In this document: positions 56,728 to 64,000 of the stretch, in pieces
Layout of the letters: each line of letters begins with the position of its first letter
How positions within the stretch are numbered: position 1 is the stretch's first letter
Program-made: the position numbers and the translations under genes
The notes under the pieces: model-generated
Databases searched by the model: none
Told to the model about the DNA's origin: nothing
Seen by the model: only the letters and a program-made list of their open reading frames with translations
Origin: Butyrivibrio fibrisolvens
Lineage (GTDB): Bacteria; Bacillota; Clostridia; Lachnospirales; Lachnospiraceae
Direction: 5' to 3'
DNA length: 64,000 bases
Assembly: GCF_037113525.1 (NCBI RefSeq)
Contig: NZ_CP146963.1
Coordinates: forward strand, 4,278,001 to 4,342,000

Positions 56728-57921
56728 TCAGCCAATTCCATACACTTCTTTTGCAAACTGACGAAGTCTTGGCATAGCGCGCTCAACCTTCTCAGTATCT
56801 ATGCAATATGCCATTCTGAAGAATCCGGGAGCACCGAAATTGTCAGCAGGAACCAATATAAGGTCATAATCTTTTGCCTTATTACAGAATGCTACAGAAT
56901 CTTTTTCAAGAGCTTTTGGAAGAATATAGAAGGTTCCGCCCGGCTTTACAACTGTAAATCCTATGTCTACAAGTGTGTCATATATTATGTTCATGTTGGT
57001 CTCATATACTGAAAGATCAGATGTAAGATCGCACACCTTGCCTACTGCCTGCTGAATTATGGATGGTGGGCAGTTATGACCGATGCCTCTTGATATCTGG
57101 CCGCACATAGGAACTATGAACTCTGCGTCATCTGCTTCAGGATTAACTGCTACATATCCGATTCTTTCTCCCGGAAGTGACAGTGCCTTTGAGAAGGAAT
57201 AGCAGGAAAGGGTATTCTTATAGAACTTAGATACGTATGGTGCATCTGCATCCTTGAATATGATCTCCCTGTATGGCTCATCAGAAAGAAGATATATAGG
57301 ATGGCCGAATTCTGCTGCCTTTTTAGTCATAGTATCTGCAAGATATTTAAGAGTCTGTGTAGAATATGCTATTCCTGATGGATTGTTAGGAGTATTTATA
57401 AGAACTGCCATTACATCACTTGTAAGCATTTCTTCAAAAGCCTCAGTGTTGATCTGGAAAGTCTCGGTATTAGCAGGAACAACCTTTAAAGTGCATCCTG
57501 CACCTTCAATATATGGTTTATATTCAGGGAAAAAAGGTGCGATAGTAAGAACTGTATCGCCAGGCTTTGTCACCGCTCTTACAGCATGTGAAATAGCGCC
57601 TGCAGCACCAGTTGTAGGGAAGATATGATTCGCTGTATAGCTCATACCGAATCTTTTATTTAAAGACGCTGCAATAGCTTCTTTGTATGAAGGATCTCCA
57701 AGTGTGGGGCTATAACCATGAAGCTTCATTGGATTCTCATCCTTAAGCATCTGTATCATTGTATCTGTGAATTCCTGCGGAGCAGGTACGGACGGATTAC
57801 CAAGAGAAAAATCAAATACATTTTCATATCCGATCTCTTTGCCTCTGGCAGATGCATATTCAGCCAGGTTTCTGATTACGTTTTTAGCGCCAAGCATAGC
57901 TTTAAATTCTTGATTGATCAT
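56728..57921 (-). CDS. PLP-dependent aminotransferase, class I/II
   Basis: Fold-type I aminotransferase (397 residues), most like aspartate or aromatic aminotransferases. NTPNNPSGIAYS, LLSDEPYREI and the PLP-lysine region SFSKALSLPGERIGY with Lys are present, as are the C-terminal substrate Arg region FFRMAYCID and an N-terminal KNVIRNLAEYASARGKEIGY. AGGAGG precedes the ATG. Substrate not determinable by eye. Confidence 0.9.
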   Translation of the reverse strand: MINQEFKAMLGAKNVIRNLAEYASARGKEIGYENVFDFSLGNPSVPAPQEFTDTMIQMLKDENPMKLHGYSPTLGDPSYKEAIAASLNKRFGMSYTANHIFPTTGAAGAISHAVRAVTKPGDTVLTIAPFFPEYKPYIEGAGCTLKVVPANTETFQINTEAFEEMLTSDVMAVLINTPNNPSGIAYSTQTLKYLADTMTKKAAEFGHPIYLLSDEPYREIIFKDADAPYVSKFYKNTLSCYSFSKALSLPGERIGYVAVNPEADDAEFIVPMCGQISRGIGHNCPPSIIQQAVGKVCDLTSDLSVYETNMNIIYDTLVDIGFTVVKPGGTFYILPKALEKDSVAFCNKAKDYDLILVPADNFGAPGFFRMAYCIDTEKVERAMPRLRQFAKEVYGIG

Positions 57922-58050
57922 TTGTGGAACCTCCTCACCCTAAATAACTAATTCATTCCCGGCCTTCTCCCCTTACACCTTGATAAGACCAGATCCTGAA
58001 AATGATTATATTTATAAAAATACACAACAGACTTATATTAACATATTTGC

Positions 58051-58108
58051 AAAACAAAATCCCTCCCGGAAAGATTTAGGATAAATCCATAATCTTACCG
58101 AAAGGGAT
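58051..58108 (-). terminator. Terminator of the 58143-59630 gene
   Basis: On the minus strand ATCCCTTTCGG...AAGATT pairs imperfectly with AATCTTTCCGGGAGGGAT, followed by TTTGTTTTG. Confidence 0.7.
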
Positions 58109-58142
58109 AAGTTGATCTATTTTAACCTATATAAAGATCTGA

Positions 58143-59630
58143 TCAGAATCCGCTAAATAAAGATTCAACATCTTCAGCAAATTCTTCAAGCTCGTCTTCA
58201 TCAGCATTACCAAGATCTAAAGCATCGTCATCAATTTCGATCTTCTCGATCTTAGCACCTTTAGTTGCCTGAATTGTTAATGTGAAATCTTCGATTTCAT
58301 AATATGAATATGAATATGAATCAATTTCAATATCATCAAACTCAAGCTTGAATCCGCCCTTAACCTTTTCATATGTACCTGAAAGAGTGAAAGAGTCGTA
58401 TCCGTATTCATCGCTATAAGAGATTGAGATCTTACCGGATTCCTTGTCGTACTCCATCTCAGAAGTCTTTGTACCGTTAGTATATACTTCCTGAGTGATC
58501 TTACCGTCTTTCTCTTCACCTTTTACTTCGTAAATAGTCTCTTTGCCGTACTTAACTTTCATGTTCTGTGCAGGATAGCTTCCGCCTTCAAAGAGAATCT
58601 GTACCTTACTTTCACCCTTAGGCTCAAGAACGATAGCAGCGATCTGGTCTTTGTAAAGATAGAATGTAATATCCATCTTTGAGCTCTTATCCATACTATC
58701 TGTGATCTGGTCAAACATATCTTCAAGATCTGTTCCTGTAACCTCCTCAAGAAGGTCTACAAGATCTTCGTGTGATTCAAGAGCTGTCTTATACTCTTCA
58801 AGCATTGCCTCAACAGAGTCCTTGTCAAGTGTAGTTGTATATCCGATGCACTTTACATCTTTACCGTTAACTTCGAACTCTTCTTTGTCAGCTTTTTCAA
58901 ACTCAAGAGTTGCAAGTGCTTTTGAGTTAGCCTTCTCAAAGTCCTTTACAAGGCTTTCTGAATCAGCAAAAGCCTTAAGAACGGCATCGATCTGATCAAA
59001 TGTAACGTCTCCGCCCATAAGATCTTCAAGATCGCCATCTTTCTCTTCTGTAAAATCATAATAAACCGGGTTATCAAGTCCCTTCAGATCGAAGCAAACT
59101 TTTGACTGGTTCATATAGAAGTTAAAGCGAGTTGAAATCACGCTTGCACCAAGTTCTCCGGATACAGACGTTTCCTTTTTAGTCTTGGCATAGCTTAAAC
59201 TTGCATCTACCTTTACGCCGCTAACCTTACCATTAAGCTCTACATCTACCTGAAGATCATCAGCAGAATCCTGAAGAACAGATGTATCAATTACGCTTGA
59301 CTGCTTGAGAGTATTAGCAAGTGCTCTCTCGATCTTAGTTGCCGGTGAACCAAACATTCCTGCTACCTTAACAACAAGGAAGATAACAAGAACAGCTATT
59401 ATAGCAACTGCTCCAATTCCAAGGAAAAGACCTGTCTTTTTCTTAGGCTTCTCTGGTGTTGTTCCAAAAGACTGTCCCTGATAAGGTGTCTGGCTGAATG
59501 GCTGTCCTGTCATAGGATTAAACGCTGGTCCGTTCTGTGGCTGCTGTACCGGCTGACCTGTAGCCGGATCAAATTTTGGCTGCTCATTTCCTTCTGGAAT
59601 AGGCTGGCCTGTCATCGGATCAAATCTCAT
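58143..59630 (-). CDS. Membrane-anchored lipoprotein-like protein with PMTGQP repeats
   Basis: Function unknown. The cytoplasmic N-terminus (1-60) has three copies of F[DN]P[MA]TGQP (FDPMTGQPIP, FDPATGQPVQ, FNPMTGQPFS). One transmembrane helix lies at about 67-89. The ~400-residue outside part alternates charged beta-like strands, resembling LolA/LppX-type or DUF-type lipoprotein folds, and ends in a very acidic tail (DDDALDLGNADEDELEEFAE). ATG 59630 follows AGGAGGG; a longer reading frame upstream lacks a site. Confidence 0.78.
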   Translation of the reverse strand: MRFDPMTGQPIPEGNEQPKFDPATGQPVQQPQNGPAFNPMTGQPFSQTPYQGQSFGTTPEKPKKKTGLFLGIGAVAIIAVLVIFLVVKVAGMFGSPATKIERALANTLKQSSVIDTSVLQDSADDLQVDVELNGKVSGVKVDASLSYAKTKKETSVSGELGASVISTRFNFYMNQSKVCFDLKGLDNPVYYDFTEEKDGDLEDLMGGDVTFDQIDAVLKAFADSESLVKDFEKANSKALATLEFEKADKEEFEVNGKDVKCIGYTTTLDKDSVEAMLEEYKTALESHEDLVDLLEEVTGTDLEDMFDQITDSMDKSSKMDITFYLYKDQIAAIVLEPKGESKVQILFEGGSYPAQNMKVKYGKETIYEVKGEEKDGKITQEVYTNGTKTSEMEYDKESGKISISYSDEYGYDSFTLSGTYEKVKGGFKLEFDDIEIDSYSYSYYEIEDFTLTIQATKGAKIEKIEIDDDALDLGNADEDELEEFAEDVESLFSGF

Positions 59631-59921
59631 AATATCCCTCCTGAATTGTGATTTGAAATAAAATGCCAATGATGTTAAATATTTGAAGTATTGAAATCAC
59701 GATACAGAAGAAACTTCTTGAAATCCCCCATTTCAATACAATCAATTTCTAAAGATGTCACGAAAACCATTCTATAATACTTTGTATTACAATTCAATTA
59801 CCTTCGACGAAACGTCATTTTTATCTGATAAAACGCTTTAGACATCTGTAAATGGTTTTTTTAATCCCATTTTGCTATCATAAAATGATGTAAGGTCCCA
59901 TGAAGAAAGAAGGAATGATCC

Positions 59922-60911
59922 ATGTCTGCAAAAGAAAAGATCCTGGAAGTTTTAGACAATAATAAAGGCTCCTATGTTTCAGGAGAAGAACTGGCAACGT
60001 CTATCGGAATATCCCGCGCCGGAATCTGGAAGAATATCAAAACTCTCCAAAAGGAAGGATATCTGATAGATGCAGTGACCAACAAAGGATACAGCCTTCG
60101 TGACAACAATGACGTATTTGACGAAGACAAGATCAGAGGATACCTTACGATTCCCCAAAACAGTATTGATATTCAGATCCTTAAAGAAACTGAATCCACC
60201 AATTCCGCTGTTTATAAAATGGCTCTTACAGGGGCAAAAGAAGGTCTTGTTATCATTTCAAGGCAGCAAAGCATGGGACGTGGTCATAAGGGACATAGCT
60301 TCTATTCTCCTGCAGGCTCAGGCATTTACTTAAGTCTCCTCCTTAGGCCGGAAAACTTGTCTTTGCAGGATACCGGCTTTATCACCTGCATGGGAGCTGC
60401 TGCCATGTGCAGATCCTTAAGGGAAGTTTCGGGAAAAGAGGTTGGTATCAAATGGGTGAATGATCTTTTCCTTAATGATAAAAAAATATGCGGCATCCTT
60501 ACTGAAGGGGCGCTCGATCTTGAAAGCGGAAGCCTTGACTTCTGTGTTACTGGATGCGGTGTTAATCTCTATCCCCCAAAGGATGGCTTTCCAAAAGAGC
60601 TGTCCGAAATCGCAGGGGCGCTGTTTGAAGACTATACTTTTGATGCTGGAAGCAGGATAACAGCTGGATTTATTAATCACTTTTTTGAATATTATGAAGA
60701 ATTCAAAAAAGGAAACCACGACGGTTTCCTTAATGACTATAGATCGTATTCTCTTATAATTGGCAAGGATATTCTTATTGAGATAGACAAAAAAGAATAC
60801 CATGCGCATATTACTTCCATAGATGATAAATGCAGACTGGTCATCAACTATGAAAATGTCAGTGACTATCATTTAGAACCTGGAAAAGGCAGTGTCAGAA
60901 AAGTATTCTGA
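59922..60911 (+). CDS. birA: Bifunctional biotin ligase / biotin operon repressor
   Basis: Attaches biotin to carboxylases and, with its N-terminal winged helix (1-60: GEELATSIGISRAGIWKNIK), can repress biotin genes. The central ligase domain has the biotinyl-AMP loop SRQQSMGRGHKGHSF (GRGxxG) and VGIKWVNDLFLNDKKICGIL with the catalytic Lys. The C-terminal domain is SH3-like. AAGGAATG precedes ATG 59922. It ends 4 nt before the convergent permease gene. Confidence 0.95.
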   Translation: MSAKEKILEVLDNNKGSYVSGEELATSIGISRAGIWKNIKTLQKEGYLIDAVTNKGYSLRDNNDVFDEDKIRGYLTIPQNSIDIQILKETESTNSAVYKMALTGAKEGLVIISRQQSMGRGHKGHSFYSPAGSGIYLSLLLRPENLSLQDTGFITCMGAAAMCRSLREVSGKEVGIKWVNDLFLNDKKICGILTEGALDLESGSLDFCVTGCGVNLYPPKDGFPKELSEIAGALFEDYTFDAGSRITAGFINHFFEYYEEFKKGNHDGFLNDYRSYSLIIGKDILIEIDKKEYHAHITSIDDKCRLVINYENVSDYHLEPGKGSVRKVF

Positions 60912-60915
60912 TTCA

Positions 60916-62013
60916 TTAAAACAACAGTTCTATTATCCTAAGGTACGCGCCTGCAGGAAACAGATACGATACGATCTTAAGTGAAGGAACATAATCTGAT
61001 ACATCCTGCCACACAGGGCATATCACGAGCTGAGCTATAAGCAGCGTTGATATCCACGCCATATAGCTTATTCCGTTATTCACAAGCTTGCCAAACAGAT
61101 ACGTCCACATCACGGCAATAAATGAAAAGATCACAAATAAGAAAATATCTGCAAAAAATCCTATAGATGGATCGAGTATTCTTACCAGAACAAATCCTAC
61201 TGCTGCCGGTACGATGACCCCTGCGATATACAAAAGGATCTCAAAGCGCGTCCTTTCTTTAAAAGAAAGAGCTCTCGAAACTGTGCTGGCTGTTCCATAG
61301 AATTTTTCACTACCATTAAGTAAAAGAGCCATGGTGATAAGTATCATCACAAGACCTCTGACAGGCTGCATCTTCTTTTCATCAGATGTAGCACGTACGC
61401 CTTCCACTGTCTGATAGTCCGCATTAAAAACTTCATCTCCTAAAAGGAGTCTGTCATACTCGGCCAAAAGGAAGTCTCTTAATTCCTCATCATCTGACCC
61501 GTAAATCTCTGCTCTCTTACTATCTATAAGTATTCTTCCATATATCTCAAAGAATTCTGAAAAAACAGTTTCTTTGGCAACTTCACCCTTGGTCGTATAA
61601 TTTGATGCAACGTATTCAATGAGCTCATCTGTGTCGCAAAGAGCTATTTTTTCATCAAAATCATCTGTAAGAACAAAGCCGCATTCTGCGCTTCCACTTG
61701 TTACTGCTTCTATCAGCTCTTCATAAGTATCTGCAAGCTCAAACTCAAAAATAGTATCCTCTTTATCCGAGGCTGTGATCAGGCTGTCTATAAGTTTACT
61801 TCCATAGCTATATGCGCTTTCACCGCTGTTTTCACTATACAAAAGAACTCTTTTATTATTGGCTGAAGGCGCAGTGACAAAATGAACTGCCATCACAGAT
61901 AAAGCCATAAACAGTGCGATCACCCACAAAAATGGACGTAGGAGCTGCCTTTTAAAAAGAAGGACGAACCACATATTATCTCTTCTCAGGAGTGCATTTT
62001 TCTTATCTGACAT
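60916..62013 (-). CDS. ABC-2 type transporter permease (second)
   Basis: A 365-residue permease with an N-terminal helix (about 24-46), a ~170-residue external loop and five to six C-terminal helices (210-360). It resembles DrrB/YhgE-type exporter subunits. AGGAGGTATTAT precedes ATG 62013, which overlaps the previous permease gene by 28 nt. The three-gene operon ATPase-permease-permease forms one exporter of unknown substrate. Confidence 0.85.
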   Translation of the reverse strand: MSDKKNALLRRDNMWFVLLFKRQLLRPFLWVIALFMALSVMAVHFVTAPSANNKRVLLYSENSGESAYSYGSKLIDSLITASDKEDTIFEFELADTYEELIEAVTSGSAECGFVLTDDFDEKIALCDTDELIEYVASNYTTKGEVAKETVFSEFFEIYGRILIDSKRAEIYGSDDEELRDFLLAEYDRLLLGDEVFNADYQTVEGVRATSDEKKMQPVRGLVMILITMALLLNGSEKFYGTASTVSRALSFKERTRFEILLYIAGVIVPAAVGFVLVRILDPSIGFFADIFLFVIFSFIAVMWTYLFGKLVNNGISYMAWISTLLIAQLVICPVWQDVSDYVPSLKIVSYLFPAGAYLRIIELLF

Positions 62014-63215
62014 ATAATACCTCCTGTTCCGAAAATAAGTCCTATCACAAAAAGGAGTATGCTATTAGCCGGATCCGGATATGAAAAAAGGATCTGTGAT
62101 AATCCTGTTCTCCATATTCTAAGCGGCATGAAGTTTCCAATCTTTTGAAATACATCAGGCAAAAAAGCCATGGGGAAAATGCATCCTGATGAAAAAGCCA
62201 TAAGGATTGCCACAAGTATCAGAATCATTGCGTTTTGCGCTTCGATATCAGAAAGTGAATATATAAAATGGAAAAATCCTCCAAGAGAAAATGAAAGGAG
62301 CAAAAGCCCTGGAATCATCGATGCTTCAAAATATAGCGCCGCAAAAGATCCCGCCGTTTTTGTATATATCATAAGAATACATATCATACATATTGATATA
62401 GCAAAAACAATAGTCGTCATCACCAAAAGTCTGATCATCCCGGCAATAACAGGACCTATTCCGTTGATACGAAGCTTTTTTCTCACAGTGATATCATTGC
62501 CCGCATACATATTCCCGAATATGAGACCGAAAAAGAGAAGGATAAGGGCAAAACCGGATGCAATATAGTACTGAAGTATGCTCTCTTCTCCAAACGCAGA
62601 TACCAAAGAGTCTCTTATAACACTGTTTCTATCAAGAGCATTTCTGGTAAAAAGATCTGTAAGAAGATTCTCCATATCACTTCTTGAAATGACCATGGAA
62701 TAACCGTTTATCCACGTATCGGTTGCAGCATAAATCCCGGCTTCTCCTGTTCTAATAAGTGAGACGCCATTTCTGACTTCCTCATGGAAGACATCGGTAT
62801 TAAGCTCTGTATCAGAAGGAAGAAGGACTATCGCAGGTGTATTGATACCTGTCATAACGTCATTTATAAATGTATCTCCTAAGATTATCGCAGCCTGAAT
62901 ACTTCCATCTTTTATACCAGCTCTGGCTTCATCTTCAGACAGATAAGTAAAGTTTGCAATGTCACTTACACTATCCTGCATCTCAATAAGAGAAGACAGG
63001 GACTTTAATGTACTGCCCTCATCTCCCTCAGGAAGAACCATCGCCACGGTCGCCTTTTCATAGTCTGTCAGATGTGTCATGACAAAGCCAATCCCGGCTG
63101 TTCCTATGCCGATGATAAGAGCCATAAGCAGGATGGAAAAAAGCATGTGACCAAAGCTTGACAGCATGCGCTTATATTCAATTCGTATATACTGAAGCAG
63201 GTAACTTTTTTTCAT
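61986..63215 (-). CDS. ABC-2 type transporter permease (first)
   Basis: A 409-residue permease starting MKKSYLLQYIRIEYKRML, with an N-terminal helix (about 23-48), a large external loop and a C-terminal set of helices between 215 and 400. The start codon 4 nt after the ATPase stop is preferred over longer readings that overlap the ATPase. The ribosome site is weak, suggesting coupling. Confidence 0.85.
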   Translation of the reverse strand: MKKSYLLQYIRIEYKRMLSSFGHMLFSILLMALIIGIGTAGIGFVMTHLTDYEKATVAMVLPEGDEGSTLKSLSSLIEMQDSVSDIANFTYLSEDEARAGIKDGSIQAAIILGDTFINDVMTGINTPAIVLLPSDTELNTDVFHEEVRNGVSLIRTGEAGIYAATDTWINGYSMVISRSDMENLLTDLFTRNALDRNSVIRDSLVSAFGEESILQYYIASGFALILLFFGLIFGNMYAGNDITVRKKLRINGIGPVIAGMIRLLVMTTIVFAISICMICILMIYTKTAGSFAALYFEASMIPGLLLLSFSLGGFFHFIYSLSDIEAQNAMILILVAILMAFSSGCIFPMAFLPDVFQKIGNFMPLRIWRTGLSQILFSYPDPANSILLFVIGLIFGTGGIICQIRKMHS

Positions 63216-63219
63216 TAGC

Positions 63220-63840
63220 TTATCGTCTCTTTGTAAGTACGCCGTTTTCCATACTGAATACCTTTGTACTGTCATTCATTTCAAGTTCGTCATGTGTGGC
63301 TACAACAATAATACCGTTGCCCTGTCTGAATTTTTGCATCCAGGTACGTATCTCTTTTTTGTAATATATATCAAGCGAAGCGGTAGGCTCATCCATAATA
63401 AGTACAGGAGGATTGCCGACACAGGCGCAGGCGATCGCAACTCTTCTTTTCATGCCGCCTGAAAGCTGCGAAACTTTCTTTTTCAAAATATCATCAAGGT
63501 AAAATTCTCTGACAAGATCCTCTTGCGGCCTTCCTCCCTTACCGCTCCAAAGACTTATATTGTCCTGAACATTCAGTTCATCAAGAAGTGGATTATCCTG
63601 CGGAAGATAACCTGTGAACTGTCTAAAGACTGACTTCTCCTTATCGGCTCTATGGCCCCAGAAAGAAATCGTGCCTCCTGCAGGCTTATCGATCCCGGCG
63701 AGAATTCTTAGAAAAGTAGATTTGCCGCTTCCGTTTCTTCCGATGATAGCTATCTGGTCACCGGGTGCGGCATCAAAAGATATTCCTTTTAAAACTTTAT
63801 TTTTACCATATGCTCTTGTTATATCCCTTACTTCAAGCAT
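63220..63840 (-). CDS. ABC transporter ATP-binding protein
   Basis: ATPase of the exporter (206 residues). Walker A IIGRNGSGKSTFLRIL, signature VSQLSGGMKRRVAIACA and Walker B VLIMDEPTASLDIYYKK are intact. The start is ATG 63840 with GGAGG 6 nt upstream. First gene of the operon. Confidence 0.93.
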   Translation of the reverse strand: MLEVRDITRAYGKNKVLKGISFDAAPGDQIAIIGRNGSGKSTFLRILAGIDKPAGGTISFWGHRADKEKSVFRQFTGYLPQDNPLLDELNVQDNISLWSGKGGRPQEDLVREFYLDDILKKKVSQLSGGMKRRVAIACACVGNPPVLIMDEPTASLDIYYKKEIRTWMQKFRQGNGIIVVATHDELEMNDSTKVFSMENGVLTKRR

Positions 63841-63883
63841 ATTCTCCTCCAACTGCGTATTCTGTCAGTTTACAAGCTCTAAG

Positions 63884-63918
63884 AAAAAGCCGCGCTACGT
63901 GTGCTTACGCAGCGCGGC
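63884..63918 (-). terminator. Terminator between deoD-like gene and ABC operon
   Basis: GCCGCGCTaCGT (63889-63900) pairs with ACGcAGCGCGGC (63907-63918); a T5 run follows on the minus strand. Confidence 0.88.
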
Positions 63919-63939
63919 ACATATCATGCCATTATAATA

Positions 63940-64000
63940 TCATGCATCAAGCTTTGCTGCAGCAAGGAGTGCAACTTCGATCATATCGTTGAAGCTTGTC
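63940..64000 (-). CDS. deoD: Probable purine-nucleoside phosphorylase, C-terminal fragment
   Basis: Only the last 19 residues are visible: TSFNDMIEVALLAAAKLDA and stop. The TFNDMIK-A-E-like end is characteristic of DeoD-type purine-nucleoside phosphorylases, which release bases from ribonucleosides with phosphate. The gene continues off the right edge. The call rests on one short motif; a terminator follows. Confidence 0.6.
   Translation of the reverse strand, partial: TSFNDMIEVALLAAAKLDA

Overview
The window is chromosomal DNA of a low-GC Gram-positive anaerobe of the family Lachnospiraceae, most plausibly Butyrivibrio or a close relative. The evidence is a clostridial 16S/23S gene set, a 1177-residue pyruvate:ferredoxin oxidoreductase beside a 2[4Fe-4S] ferredoxin, a DnaD/DnaC-type primosome, GdpP, MecA and a DUF951 protein. 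The genus is an inference; an alignment of the 16S gene at 53541-55087 would settle it. No phage, insertion sequence or CRISPR array was seen.

Layout. 1-0.6 kb: start of glgC (minus). 1.1-6.6 kb (plus): a MurC/Mpl-type ligase, a DnaD-domain protein, a DnaC/DnaI loader and PRPP synthetase. Tandem DnaA-box-like 9-mers lie upstream of dnaD, and a 250-nt folded element separates dnaD from dnaC. 6.7-15.8 kb (mostly minus): a large exported protein, a SleB-type wall hydrolase, dCMP deaminase, upp, rpiB, Sua5 and a GH18 exoprotein. 15.8-21.8 kb: a long non-coding gap with a candidate RNA, mecA, nifJ and a 56-residue ferredoxin. 22.1-26.0 kb (minus): gdpP-rplI-dnaB. 43.8-44.9 kb (minus): rpsF-ssb-rpsR. 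These two blocks are usually neighbours near the origin in Firmicutes. Here they keep order and strand but are separated by about 17.7 kb of accessory genes.

That insert holds a clostripain-family protein with a glutamine-rich linker, a roughly 10-kb minus-strand locus (29.2-39.4 kb), a RelE/RelB-type toxin-antitoxin pair, and a sigma factor/membrane protein/ABC exporter operon. The 10-kb locus is the best candidate for an undescribed system. It has a BlaI-type repressor, a BlaR1-like M56 protease without a penicillin-binding sensor, six unfamiliar proteins with short polar N-termini and no signal peptide, and an AgrA/AgrC-like pair. Three gaps in the locus each carry two copies of a related ~15-bp sequence exactly 21 bp apart, the geometry expected for LytTR regulators.

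45-64 kb: DUF951, sirtuin, a three-S1-domain protein, a TPR-like protein, a MATE exporter, then an rRNA operon on the minus strand in the unusual order 16S-5S-tRNA-Ile-tRNA-Ala-23S-tRNA-Asn-tRNA-Glu-tRNA-Cys. A 75-bp sequence occurs as two identical inverted copies around MATE plus the rRNA operon. The window ends with uppP, an aminotransferase, a repeat-bearing membrane protein, birA, an ABC-2 exporter operon and the 3' end of a probable deoD.
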